Part shown: positions 26,101-34,620 of the stretch, one piece after another
Numbering within the stretch: position 1 is the first letter of the stretch
Layout of the letters: each line of letters starts with the position of its first letter
DNA from: Oceanisphaera pacifica
GTDB taxonomy: Bacteria; Pseudomonadota; Gammaproteobacteria; Enterobacterales; Aeromonadaceae
Reading direction: 5' to 3'
Assembly: GCF_017498065.1 (NCBI RefSeq)
Contig: NZ_JAGDFX010000008.1
Span: 62,001-126,000 of the forward strand
DNA length: 64,000 nt
The notes under the pieces: generated by a model
Seen by the model: the letters and a program-made list of their open reading frames with translations, nothing else
The model's database searches: none
What the model was told of the DNA's origin: nothing
Translations under genes and position numbers: made by a program

Positions 26101-26300
26101 AGCAAACTGGTAAACGGCTGTTTTTATTTGTGCGCGAGCAAAGCAAAGATGAATACGGCGCTACCATGGCTTTCGTAAACTTCGGCGAAGTGGAATATGT
26201 CTCCCACTCTGGCAGTCAGCCGATGAACATTACTTGGCAGCTGAAAACAGCCATGCCAGCCTTTATGTGGCAGCAAGCGGCTAAATTAGCAGTGGGGTAA
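23139..26300 (+). CDS. PLD-like nuclease / SF2 helicase / DUF3427 protein
   Basis: 1053 residues. An N-terminal region leads into a phospholipase D-type nuclease segment (about residues 150-270, with HAKSYLFLRD and YIGSSNLSHSAL forming the HxK...N site). A superfamily 2 helicase core follows: Walker A TGTGKT near 348-353, DEVHH near 441, LGLTATPERHDG, and motif VI QQLGRGLR. The C-terminal third is a DUF3427-type domain. This architecture is found in restriction-like and defence neighbourhoods. It is convergent with hipA, with only 6 bp between the stops. AAGGGA precedes the ATG. Nucleic-acid cleavage coupled to translocation is inferred. Confidence 0.85.
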   Translation: MQQMGIYEQLITQLVDSRLNREQFYVGERVLETEEASTWLSRFLSGILSHAVDLIPNDANRLEQQIELANQLLLWLKTQLNDPDFFEENLLESQGKVLTALYKLDNPVAADLKKYVADIFPLTGLTQSELFCGSNAGLSLESELKREILSSDKIYWLVSFIKWTGIRIFRKELEEFTRSGRQLKVITTSYMGATDARAVEFLAGLPNTEVKLSYNTQSERLHAKSYLFLRDTGFNTGYIGSSNLSHSALTSGLEWNLKITSQEIPHIIKKSLSTFETYWASNDFEVFDGQAESQTKLTTALREARGSYAPANTHFFDLKPFPHQQEILEQLAVERDLHQRFRNLVVAATGTGKTLISAFDFARFLRNKPDATFLFVAHRQEILQQAQASYRGVLRNGNFGELWVGGAKPDHYRQLFASIQTLNNQLEDLSLSADYYDYIVIDEVHHIAASSYRAVLKYFAPQILLGLTATPERHDGSDILADFNGVIAAEIRLPEAINRRHLCPFQYFAVDDDTDLRSIPWSRGRYDIAQLTNLYTHNQARVDKIVQSLQDIVTDIGSVKALAFCVSRKHADFMCKQFLLKGINSDILTSDNSAERQQKQQALRSGQINVLFVVDIFNEGVDIPEVDTLLFLRPTESLTIFLQQLGRGLRLSDGKECCTVLDFVGNSRPEYDFAEKFRALVGKTNRAISDEVKQGFPHAPLGCRIELSKRTQEMVLGNIRKATVNLTRLLGLIRQFSSHSDLPLTLANFLKINPNLKLEDIYKRGRKDGRNSLAGLIELANPSQDGISADEELIKAYESAIKNRLLNCDCFGYLQFLRDLAANDFTLTEQMDDRHAVMCHYDFWQKSGPVLDFSTLEESLSALQHPVLKTELLDVLDLLINRIRHEQFSLVNLPLNPLKGHARYTREQILAGFGVTTFDYQKPAREGVLMIAEQNVELLFVTLNKNEKQFSPTTMYHDYAINEQLFHWQSQNSARPERGKGLSYIQHQQTGKRLFLFVREQSKDEYGATMAFVNFGEVEYVSHSGSQPMNITWQLKTAMPAFMWQQAAKLAVG

Positions 26301-26306
26301 GAGAGC

Positions 26307-27572
26307 TCATGCTTTAAGCAGGTTAATATTTTCGTTAATACGGTCCTGAATGAGTTGTAGCGTGTTTTTCGTTATTTGATTATCAAACAAGCTCTGAGCT
26401 CTATTGCTAAAACCTTCTGCCACAGCGCAGTATCGGTCAATAATATTTTCCGCCAAACTGGGTGATAAGTCTGCTTCTTTAACGCCGAGCGAGACCATGA
26501 TTTTGCGGTTAATATTCAGAGCCTCGCCCATAATATCCATCTGATGGTAGCCGCCTGGGCCTTCACAAAAGGTAACATCGTAGGCTGGGGCTAGCTGCCA
26601 CTGACCCTTGGCTGACATTATATAAGCAAAGTTTTTAGGGTGGTCATCACGGTTATTGAATACCACATTAAACACCGCTCGTTCAAAAGCACTGGTTTTT
26701 TCGCGAGCATCATTGGTACATATTTGTGTCGCCCGCAAAAAATTTGCATAGTCTAATGCGCCTGGAGACTGGTAATTAGCACCAGTAAAGGCAGCAAGGC
26801 TTTGCATGGGAACGCGCATATTATTGAGCCGGTCAAAGCGTTTAGTGGCAAAAGCCGCCTGACCATTTGGTAAGTTAAAATGCAGGGTGTCGGGAGTGCT
26901 AATACCGCACTCGCGCAGACACTGAGAATAGACAGCTTCAATCGCACAAACTTCAGGATGTTCTGCTTGAGCGGGAAATTTAATTAACCAAGCTTCTAAA
27001 TTTGCAGTTTCAGCCGTGCTAAAAACACCCGTTTCAGGATTGCGATAAAGTAAGACTTTTGGTCGTGCGCCTTGCGGCGAGCCGCCGATTAGCATGAGCT
27101 GCTGTAAAAACTCTCCGCCTTCACCATCCAATACCGTTTGTACGTCTTGTGCTATTTTTTCAAGGGTGATTTCTTCAGGCGTCGCCGTATCATCTATTGA
27201 TACTGGCCTAAACGACATGGCACCCATGGCCTTATCACCAATGTAACCTAGCCGTACTAAAGGGCTGATGCGAGCAGGATTAAGGCCATTACGCTTAAAC
27301 AAACGATCCATCAGCAGCATGCCCCAACCATCGGGTAAGGCATCATAAACGGGGCCCGGTAACCCTAGCTGATGTGCGGGGAAATCTTTACGTAACTTAG
27401 TTTCGTTTAGCGGTAGCAAATAAGACGATAACTCAACGCCCTTACTTAAGGCCTCATCGCTATACTCGAACAAGATTAAAGGGCGACCCGTTAGTGTGGT
27501 TGATGAAGCTAGCGTGCCCCAATGCCAGCATTCCCCCCAGCCTTCGTAATAAATGTGTATTTTTTCAGGCAT
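26307..27572 (-). CDS. hipA: HipA-family serine/threonine kinase toxin
   Basis: 421 residues from the ATG at 27572 (MPEKIHIYYEG), with AGGAGG upstream inside hipB. Family features: an N-terminal HipA subdomain (PVYDALPDGWGMLLMDR), a kinase lysine region (FATKRFDRL), the catalytic loop NNRDDHPKN near 305-313 and the metal-binding segment LAPAYDVTF near 327. HipA kinases inactivate targets such as glutamyl-tRNA synthetase and cause dormancy; the target here is unknown. It starts one base after the hipB stop, so the pair is translationally linked. Confidence 0.88.
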   Translation of the reverse strand: MPEKIHIYYEGWGECWHWGTLASSTTLTGRPLILFEYSDEALSKGVELSSYLLPLNETKLRKDFPAHQLGLPGPVYDALPDGWGMLLMDRLFKRNGLNPARISPLVRLGYIGDKAMGAMSFRPVSIDDTATPEEITLEKIAQDVQTVLDGEGGEFLQQLMLIGGSPQGARPKVLLYRNPETGVFSTAETANLEAWLIKFPAQAEHPEVCAIEAVYSQCLRECGISTPDTLHFNLPNGQAAFATKRFDRLNNMRVPMQSLAAFTGANYQSPGALDYANFLRATQICTNDAREKTSAFERAVFNVVFNNRDDHPKNFAYIMSAKGQWQLAPAYDVTFCEGPGGYHQMDIMGEALNINRKIMVSLGVKEADLSPSLAENIIDRYCAVAEGFSNRAQSLFDNQITKNTLQLIQDRINENINLLKA

Positions 27573-27573
27573 G

Positions 27574-27879
27574 TTACGACTTCCTCCTAACGCGGTGTCG
27601 CTTATTACTTTCTTCAAAGCGCTGTAGATCATCTAAGCTGTCGATCTTGGGCTGAAACAGCGCTTCTAGCTCTGTAATTCGGCCGAGCACCATGGCGATG
27701 CGCACTAGAGTTTCGAAGCTAGTATTCTGGCCATTTTCTAGGTTAGATAAGGTATTCACACTCACGCCGGCACGCGCTGCCAGCTCTGCCTGAGTCATTT
27801 GCTGGGCAAGGCGCTCTTTGCGCAGCCGCTGACAAAGTAATTCGACGACCTCGCTGGGTTTAGTGAAGGTTAAATCCAT
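27574..27879 (-). CDS. hipB: HipB-like helix-turn-helix antitoxin
   Basis: 101 residues with an XRE-type helix-turn-helix at about residues 17-71 (MTQAELAARAGVSVNTLSNL). HipB proteins bind the operator and neutralise HipA. The C-terminus is charged. Only 30 bp separate its start from the jetD stop, but a likely promoter and a palindromic operator lie there (27891-27927), so it can be expressed apart from the Wadjet cassette. Confidence 0.85.
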   Translation of the reverse strand: MDLTFTKPSEVVELLCQRLRKERLAQQMTQAELAARAGVSVNTLSNLENGQNTSFETLVRIAMVLGRITELEALFQPKIDSLDDLQRFEESNKRHRVRRKS

Positions 27880-27890
27880 TATATTGTGTC

Positions 27891-27927
27891 TTAAGTGGGC
27901 TTTATTGACTTAATGCCCATTATTATA
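27891..27927 (-). promoter_or_regulatory. Predicted hipBA promoter and operator, overlapping the jetD end
   Basis: Read on the minus strand, a TATAAT -10 (plus coordinates 27922-27927) is followed by the perfect interrupted palindrome TTAAGT-N11-ACTTAA (27891-27913), just where transcription would begin. The palindrome covers the jetD stop codon. No strong -35 is seen. HipB binding here would repress its own operon. Inference from spacing and symmetry. Confidence 0.55.
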
Positions 27928-29121
27928 GGTTTTAATTGTAAGGTTCGCCAGTGCGGTTTGCAGTAACGAGAAGGGAATTCTTTCTTGTTCTAAGCGCAAG
28001 TTGGCTTGCCAATGGTGTTGTTTAAGTTGCTGATAAAGTGCCTGTTCAAATTCATTTAGATGCGGTAATTGCGCTGCGCTATGGGGGTTGGTTTCTACTC
28101 CCCAGAGCGGACGACAGTGTGCTAGGGTGTCGTTGTCCATTAGTAGAGATTGCGCCTGTGGAAAGTAGCCGCGTAACTGCGAGAGCATAGCAAAGCCATG
28201 GCTGTCGATATCTCCCCAATAGTGAATACGACAGCTTGCCAACCAAGGCACGTTTTGTAGCATTTGCACACCATAGCCTAAGCCGTAGATCACTAAGGCG
28301 TTGCGCACGGGCGGAAAGGCCAAGCCATTCACTTTGTTCTCGGTAATGAATACCCGGTCGAGTAACAGATCCAGTTTGCTAAAAGCGCTTAGCGGAATAC
28401 TCAGCTCGTCGAGCCCGCCTAGTTCGGCGGCCAGCGCGGGATCGAGCAGCCGAAAACTGACTGTGGGTTGCTCGTAGTTAAGGCCGTAGCGTTTTTCAAA
28501 ACCGTGCTCTCTTAAGCCGCTAATGCTGTCATCTATTGCCGTGGCGGGCAGCAGTTGGTCGAGTAGTATTTTAAGGATCGGCTTATGAGCTTCAATAAAC
28601 TTACTGTCTACGCCAGGTATATCGAGCTGGCGTATATAAAGCCCCGGCCTGGGCTGGTTGACTAAATAACGGCACACCGCCAGTAGTTGCGGCCAGCAAC
28701 CGGCATATTTACCTATAGTGGCGGCGGCTTGTGGTAACCAGTGGCTAAGTTCGGGGAAACGGTTGCTAATTAGCGCGCAGTCGCCAACAAAGTGGCGCCA
28801 ACTTTGTAGTTGACCGACAAAGCGCGCCAATGCCTCCATATTGGCAAATTCGATGGCCACCGGTAAACGCTGGCGGCCCATGGTTGAGAATTGAAACTCG
28901 TGTTCAATGAGTGTCAGCTCTTTTACCCTTGCCAGATCATTGCGCAGTTGCACTAGTTGGCGTTGATATAAGGCAAAGTCATGTAACAGTTGCTTATCAC
29001 TGAGGCGAGGGAGCTTGACTTGGTAGGGAAAGTCGAGCGTTTCCTCTAGCCAAGCTCGGTGCCAGCCTAGGCGCTGCCACTGTTTAGTGAGCTTGTTGCG
29101 AATGGCCTTAACATCCAACAT
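27910..29121 (-). CDS. jetD: Wadjet subunit JetD (DUF3322/DUF2220, Toprim-type nuclease)
   Basis: 403 residues. The N-terminal DUF3322 part (PRLSDKQLLHDFALYQRQL) is followed by the DUF2220 Toprim-like domain with the acidic motif GDIDSHG near residue 303, the expected metal site. In Wadjet, JetD is the nuclease that cuts plasmid DNA after the JetABC SMC complex extrudes a loop and senses a small circle. It starts 4 bp after jetC and is the last gene of the jet cassette before hipB. Confidence 0.92.
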   Translation of the reverse strand: MLDVKAIRNKLTKQWQRLGWHRAWLEETLDFPYQVKLPRLSDKQLLHDFALYQRQLVQLRNDLARVKELTLIEHEFQFSTMGRQRLPVAIEFANMEALARFVGQLQSWRHFVGDCALISNRFPELSHWLPQAAATIGKYAGCWPQLLAVCRYLVNQPRPGLYIRQLDIPGVDSKFIEAHKPILKILLDQLLPATAIDDSISGLREHGFEKRYGLNYEQPTVSFRLLDPALAAELGGLDELSIPLSAFSKLDLLLDRVFITENKVNGLAFPPVRNALVIYGLGYGVQMLQNVPWLASCRIHYWGDIDSHGFAMLSQLRGYFPQAQSLLMDNDTLAHCRPLWGVETNPHSAAQLPHLNEFEQALYQQLKQHHWQANLRLEQERIPFSLLQTALANLTIKTYNNGH

Positions 29122-29125
29122 AAAG

Positions 29126-32100
29126 CTAGTTTATCTCCTGGATCATTTGCTGATAAGGCTGTAATTGTTGTTGCTGAGAGTGCTGATCTAACTGCTGGCG
29201 ATATTCGGCAATAGTCATATTAAGCACCATAGAGAAATTTTGCTGCTGATCGACAAAGTGCACATGCTGCACATAGTGCTCTATGATATCGATCTTTTGT
29301 AATGGCGTAACCAGCAACAATTGCAGACCCAGTTTTTTAAATAATTCTAGGCCAAAACGGGTGCTGTCTTTTGAGCCACGGGCAAAGGCTTCGTCGATCA
29401 CCACTAGGTTAAAGCGGCGGCGCTGCTGCTGGCCTTCTTGGCCTACTAGCCGGTATTGCAACAAGATGGCGGCAGCCAGAATAGAGTAGGCGAGTTTTTC
29501 TTTTTGGCCGCCTGACTTACCTCCGGAATCTGAATAACATTCTTTTTCGCTATTATCTTCACGATAACGTTCAATTACGTTAAATAGCTGCCAATAACGT
29601 ACATCTACCACTTTTTTGGTCCATTTTGGCTCATTGCGCATTTGTTCAATTAAGCTTTTAACCTGTTCAAACTTTTGTTCTGAATATAAGTTGTCGTCGG
29701 TGGCGTATTCTACGCATTGCTTCAGTCGCTGTTTAAATTCGCGGATCTCGACATCCGGTGAGGCCACGCCATCCACTTCTATATAGGTGCCATCTTGATA
29801 ATCCAGCGCGTGTAGCGACTGGTTGATTAAGCGAATGCGCGCAGCTATGTCTTCTTCTTGGCGGTCGAGCTGGCTGCGAAATAGCGCCATGGCACGAATA
29901 GTGTCTTGATTCAGCATATCTTTAAAGCGCTGTTCGTGGCGTGGCAAATCTTCTTGCTGCAACTGGCTCAATAGCGCTTGATACTCCGCTAACGCCGCTA
30001 AACTTTGGTCTAACTCGGTGACATCGTTAGGGAAGGCGTAACCAAATTGGCCCATTGCCTTGATCATTTGGCTTTCTTTGCGACCGCGCTTTTCTTCTAG
30101 ATGCTGAATTTTATCGTTTAACTTACTGCGTAATAAGCTGCCCTGGCTGCCCAGCATTTCTATACGCAAATTCTCGTGGGCGCAGTGTTGGCGGAATAAC
30201 GCGCTAAGGCTTGGGAAGTATAGATCTTGAGTGGTTTGGGCTAAGGCCTGCAACTGAGCTTCACTTGCTGCTAACGCTTGACTGAAATGCTCGATTTCAG
30301 TGTCTAGCTTACCTCGTTCGGTGAGCCGTTGATCTCGCCGCTCTTGTAGCTTGGTATGGCTTGCTTTGGCCGTTTGCAAGGTGTGTTGCAGTGCTTGCAA
30401 CTGATCGGAAGATTGTTCGAGCTGTTGATATTCTTGTTGTAACTGCTCTATGTGCGCCGTTAATTGCGGCCAGTTAAGCTGTTCAAAGTCGAGATCAAAT
30501 TCCGCCAGATTCAAGGCTTGGCGACGAACTTCATCCAACTGTTCACGTTGTTGTTGATGCGCTGCTAGTTGCGCATGTAGTGAGGTGATTGCTTGTTGCA
30601 GTTGCTGATATTGGGCGGTTAACAGTTGTATTTTTTGCTTGTTGCTCCAACCCAGCACATAACGGCTTTGGTCGTTAATGGCATAACGGTCATCTTTTTC
30701 ATGGCGAGAAGGGCCAGACTTTATCTGCCCTTGGGCGGTGAGGCCTTTATTGCTACGGCGAAAATCGTCCAAATTAGCACAGCAGTGATAATTAAAGCGC
30801 TGCGCCAGTTCTTTATCTAGCCAGGCATACAGCGGGCTATCGGGCTTGATCTCCACTTTATCGGGCAACTGGCCGGTATTGGGCTTAATGGGTACATAAT
30901 CGGTTAATGGTTTCACTCTGTGATACACCAAGCGCGAACCCAGTTTGGTTTGCTCAATAAAGTTGCTGACCGACACATATAAGTGCTCGGGTACCAGCAG
31001 GCTAAGGGCAAAGTTATGCAGCACTCGTTCGATAGCGCCTTGCCAAGCCTGTTCGTGGGGCTTTATTTGTAATAGCTCGCCAACGAAGGGTAGCTCGGTT
31101 TCGGGCACATTTAATGCGGCACTAAGTTGCTCGCGGATCTTAAGCTGACGCAAGGGGATATTAGACTGGCGCTTTTTTAACGCGGTAAGTTCATCGTTAA
31201 TGGCACCTTGTTGAGACTGTTGTTGGTTTAAGTCTTGCTTGAGGGTGTCTCTTTGTTGCTCTTGCTGTGTTTGTTGCTGACTAATGTGCTCAACATGCTC
31301 TTTAGCTTGGGCTAAGTTACTAACAAAGGTGTCGGTGGTTAGTTGCTCATTCAAGCCTAAGGCACGCACCAGTTGTTGATAGCGATGGGCGTTGCCTTGG
31401 CGTTGATCGCGATCTTTGCCGAGGCGCTGTATATCTGTGGTTAATTGCTGTAACCGACCGCCACCTTGGCTATAAATGTCTTCGCTCAGCTGCTCAATTT
31501 GCAAGAAGTGCTGGTTTAGCTGTTCGGTGAGCTGTTGTAAGTTGAGGTTAACTTTATCTTGGTCTTGGCGCTTTTGCTGTAGCCGTTTTTGATATAAGGG
31601 CACGGCGAGGCTGGCCATAAACACCTCGCTGAGATCGCGACTGTGATTGAAGTGCTCTTTTTCTTGCGCAGCACTTAGCGCGTCATTACCCAATTGGCTC
31701 ACGGGTTCAAGCAAGCTCACTTTTTGTCGTGCTGCCACCACTGCATCATGCACGCGTTTAAGGGCGTCATAATTGCTTTCTAGCTCAACAATCTGTTTTT
31801 CTATCTCAGGCGCAGTTAGCATATTTTGCCGCACAAAATCAGTCACCGATCCGACCGACTTCATAGAAATTGTTTGGTTGAACAATTCCAGTGCGCGACC
31901 ATCGGCACCCAAGCCTAGCAGTTTACTAAAGCACTGTTGGTAGGGGGCAAAGCTGTCAAATATCTCGATACCAGCCTGTTTGCGGAGACTTTTTCGAAGG
32001 TCGACTATCTTGCTGCCAAAGTGAGTGAAATGGCTGGCTAAATCCAGTTTAATAGGGGCGACCACAAACAGTCGGCGAACTTTACGCTCGCCGGGCTTTA

Positions 32101-32533
32101 GCCAAAATACTTGCGCCAAGGTGACGTCTTGCGCTAATGCCGAGGAATAAAATTGCGCCAGTAATACGCTGTAATGATCTGCGCCGCGCAAACCCACGGC
32201 CTTGGCTTTACCATAGTCATCTTGCTGGGAGGTGTAATAACCGTGAAAGTAAGATTCAAGTGAGCGCTCTTTATCATCGGCCCCTGCGGCCTTATTAAAG
32301 GCGACCTTGCGCGGTGGCACTAGCAGGGTGGTTAGCCCGTCTACCAAGGTGGACTTGCCACTACCAATGTTGCCGGTCAGTAGGCTGTTATTACCGGCGA
32401 GGTTAAGCTGCCAAATTTTTTGATCGAAGGTACCCCAATTCAGCACTTCAAATTGTTGCAATCGAAAGCCATTTAAGGCGCCGGCATTGGCATCAAGATC
32501 AGTGCCGGCATGAGTCAGTTGGGTATCAGTCAT
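29126..32533 (-). CDS. jetC: Wadjet subunit JetC (SMC/MukB-like ATPase)
   Basis: 1135 residues in SMC layout: N-terminal Walker A GNIGSGKST at 54-62, long Gln-rich coiled coils around a short central globular part, and a C-terminal ABC signature SGGQKEKLAYS from about residue 1007 with Walker B LVVIDEAF near 1047. JetC is the loop-extruding motor of the Wadjet complex. It overlaps jetB by 8 bp; GGAG precedes its ATG. Size and motifs match type I Wadjet. Confidence 0.94.
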   Translation of the reverse strand: MTDTQLTHAGTDLDANAGALNGFRLQQFEVLNWGTFDQKIWQLNLAGNNSLLTGNIGSGKSTLVDGLTTLLVPPRKVAFNKAAGADDKERSLESYFHGYYTSQQDDYGKAKAVGLRGADHYSVLLAQFYSSALAQDVTLAQVFWLKPGERKVRRLFVVAPIKLDLASHFTHFGSKIVDLRKSLRKQAGIEIFDSFAPYQQCFSKLLGLGADGRALELFNQTISMKSVGSVTDFVRQNMLTAPEIEKQIVELESNYDALKRVHDAVVAARQKVSLLEPVSQLGNDALSAAQEKEHFNHSRDLSEVFMASLAVPLYQKRLQQKRQDQDKVNLNLQQLTEQLNQHFLQIEQLSEDIYSQGGGRLQQLTTDIQRLGKDRDQRQGNAHRYQQLVRALGLNEQLTTDTFVSNLAQAKEHVEHISQQQTQQEQQRDTLKQDLNQQQSQQGAINDELTALKKRQSNIPLRQLKIREQLSAALNVPETELPFVGELLQIKPHEQAWQGAIERVLHNFALSLLVPEHLYVSVSNFIEQTKLGSRLVYHRVKPLTDYVPIKPNTGQLPDKVEIKPDSPLYAWLDKELAQRFNYHCCANLDDFRRSNKGLTAQGQIKSGPSRHEKDDRYAINDQSRYVLGWSNKQKIQLLTAQYQQLQQAITSLHAQLAAHQQQREQLDEVRRQALNLAEFDLDFEQLNWPQLTAHIEQLQQEYQQLEQSSDQLQALQHTLQTAKASHTKLQERRDQRLTERGKLDTEIEHFSQALAASEAQLQALAQTTQDLYFPSLSALFRQHCAHENLRIEMLGSQGSLLRSKLNDKIQHLEEKRGRKESQMIKAMGQFGYAFPNDVTELDQSLAALAEYQALLSQLQQEDLPRHEQRFKDMLNQDTIRAMALFRSQLDRQEEDIAARIRLINQSLHALDYQDGTYIEVDGVASPDVEIREFKQRLKQCVEYATDDNLYSEQKFEQVKSLIEQMRNEPKWTKKVVDVRYWQLFNVIERYREDNSEKECYSDSGGKSGGQKEKLAYSILAAAILLQYRLVGQEGQQQRRRFNLVVIDEAFARGSKDSTRFGLELFKKLGLQLLLVTPLQKIDIIEHYVQHVHFVDQQQNFSMVLNMTIAEYRQQLDQHSQQQQLQPYQQMIQEIN

Positions 32534-33131
32534 CTTTTTGCTCCTGCTGTGGCGTTAGCAATTGGCTAAATTCGGCAATCTGTTCGGCATTAACAAAGGC
32601 CTTGATGATGCGCTGAACTTCAAAGTCGTTGGGGTGATTGGTAATGCTGCTAAGAAACCCCATTTCGATGACTTTTTTGATCAAGGCATCGTATTCACGC
32701 TGTTGTTTTAGCTCGTTGCTTACCTCTGGGCTGTAAGGCTGCAACCATTGGTATATTTCTTGGCGGCTCACGATCAATCGCGGGGCGCTCTCTTGGTCGT
32801 CGTGTTCGGCCAGTCGCTTACGCAGCGCCACCAATAATAGGGTTTGCGCCAAGGTGAGGCTGCGCCTAGAGATCAGGCGCGGTAATTCGGCATCGTCATT
32901 TTCAAACTGCAGCTGTGCCATAAAGGCATAGCCTTCGGCTTCATCTAGCGTTAGCCCTAAGCCAAGGTGTTGAAAATAATCACGAATAGACTGTTGATCA
33001 CGCAGCAGTTGCTCCCATAAATCCCGATGACGAGCGCGATATACCGGACCTTTAAGTAGTTTTATCAACAATGCTGACTGGTCGCGCTGTGCTTGTTCTG
33101 AAAGCGCATGGCTAGTTAAGGTGTCTGACAT
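32526..33131 (-). CDS. jetB: Wadjet subunit JetB (DUF4194, kite protein)
   Basis: 201 residues. The DUF4194 winged-helix pattern is visible, including RLISRRSLTLAQTLLLVALRKRL and the later VSRQEIYQWLQPY segment. JetB corresponds to the kite subunits of condensins (MukE-like) and links JetA to the JetC heads. GGAG lies eight bases before the ATG. It starts one base after jetA ends and overlaps jetC. Confidence 0.92.
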   Translation of the reverse strand: MSDTLTSHALSEQAQRDQSALLIKLLKGPVYRARHRDLWEQLLRDQQSIRDYFQHLGLGLTLDEAEGYAFMAQLQFENDDAELPRLISRRSLTLAQTLLLVALRKRLAEHDDQESAPRLIVSRQEIYQWLQPYSPEVSNELKQQREYDALIKKVIEMGFLSSITNHPNDFEVQRIIKAFVNAEQIAEFSQLLTPQQEQKDD

Positions 33132-33132
33132 A

Positions 33133-34620
33133 TCAGCGGCTCCGAATAAAGGTGATGGTAGGTATTTGAATGGTGCGAGTCAGCTCTGGCTCAGGCTGCC
33201 AGCGAATGGTTTGTTGTTGTTGCTCGTCAATATGGGCGGGCAGTATTTGCTCGCAAGCCAGCTTAATATAGGTCAGCAGCTCATCTAAGCCATAGCGCAG
33301 TGGGTAGCGTGTAATAACTTGTTCCAGCGTGGTTTGGCCACCGTTATCGAGTAAGCATTGGCTAATGTTTTTTTGTAACTGGAGTTCATCAATATGGCTA
33401 ATCGCTAACAAGGGCGTGAGGTCAACTTGAGCGGTGGCGTCGCCTAATTCTGGCTGTGAGTTAAGGTGTTCGCTGCCTTTATCTTGATACAGCTGGCGAC
33501 TAAAAATAGTATTAATGGCTGCTTGGGTGCCCGCCAGCGTGGTTAGCTCGGCTTTCAGGTCAATGGTGGGCTGGTCGCTTGCTTGCGGTGAAAGGCGTTG
33601 ATGAGCAAGGGCTTCAAACTGATTAATTAGCTCGATAATGCGCCGATTATCCTGAGATTGTTCCTGAATATAACGGCGTAGCTGATCGGTAATTTGCTGG
33701 CGAGTGCCGTGCACCTTGGCGCCGGCCTCTAATAGATAACTATAAAGATGGCTCAGCAGTGCGTCTTGCTGCACTAATACTTTACCTTGCTCTTGGTCAA
33801 GCAGCTGTTGCAGATTGTGGCGCATGCTGTCGCGTAATTGCGGCGTCATCAATAATTCAAAAAAGGCGCTAAAGGACTGACCTTCGTCGGAGTCATCAAT
33901 CACATCTTGATGGCTAAAGATATGATCTAACACTTCGCCTTTATGGCCACCGCGTAGGCTAATAGTTTTGCGGGTTTCTTTGTCGAGGCTACGAAAGTTG
34001 GCTTCCACTTGGCGAAAGTCCCCCAGCAGTTGCCGTGACATATTGGCGAGCAAGAACAATCGTTCACGTATTTGTGTGTCGGAGAAGCCGCTGTCTTGGC
34101 CCAGTTCGACGGCGATGATCTCTTGTTCTATTTCGGCCTTGCGTGCTTGCAGGGTGTGCAACTTGGCTGTGCGGTCTTCGCTGGTGCCTTGCACCAACTC
34201 GCCAATCAAGTCGAGCAGCATCTTGAGTCGTGATTCGGTGCCCACAAACTGGCGGCCTTGTATTTCTTCTAACCAGCGCAGTACTTTTTCGACTTCTGGC
34301 AATAAATCGCATTCTGGCTCATCGGCCTGCTGCGGCAGGTATTTGCGTAAATAGCCGCCTTTGGCATTAATCCAATCATCAATATAGGCCCGTGCCGACT
34401 TGGGGTATCTTTCTTCGCCGTAGCTGTCGGTAATATTAAATAGGTGCTGCTCTAGCATCGATACTAATTCTAAATAAGGAATGCTGCGTCTGTTGGTGGC
34501 AATAAAAGCATGATGAAAAAAGCTTGCCAGCAAGGCGAAGTGCTGAGAGCGCAATAAGCGCAAGGCCAAGCTGTGCTCTTTAAACTGCTCAAGCTGGTCA
34601 TAATTTAGGGCGGTATTCAT
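33133..34620 (-). CDS. jetA: Wadjet subunit JetA (DUF3375, kleisin)
   Basis: 495 residues of DUF3375. The start, with YDQLEQFKEHSLALRLLRSQ, and the HRDVIDD-like region (FSHQDVIDDSDEGQSF) are typical. JetA is the MukF-like kleisin that closes the JetC ring. Its ATG overlaps the stop of the WYL regulator gene by four bases (ATGA), so regulator and complex are translationally coupled. GGAG precedes it. Confidence 0.92.
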   Translation of the reverse strand: MNTALNYDQLEQFKEHSLALRLLRSQHFALLASFFHHAFIATNRRSIPYLELVSMLEQHLFNITDSYGEERYPKSARAYIDDWINAKGGYLRKYLPQQADEPECDLLPEVEKVLRWLEEIQGRQFVGTESRLKMLLDLIGELVQGTSEDRTAKLHTLQARKAEIEQEIIAVELGQDSGFSDTQIRERLFLLANMSRQLLGDFRQVEANFRSLDKETRKTISLRGGHKGEVLDHIFSHQDVIDDSDEGQSFSAFFELLMTPQLRDSMRHNLQQLLDQEQGKVLVQQDALLSHLYSYLLEAGAKVHGTRQQITDQLRRYIQEQSQDNRRIIELINQFEALAHQRLSPQASDQPTIDLKAELTTLAGTQAAINTIFSRQLYQDKGSEHLNSQPELGDATAQVDLTPLLAISHIDELQLQKNISQCLLDNGGQTTLEQVITRYPLRYGLDELLTYIKLACEQILPAHIDEQQQQTIRWQPEPELTRTIQIPTITFIRSR

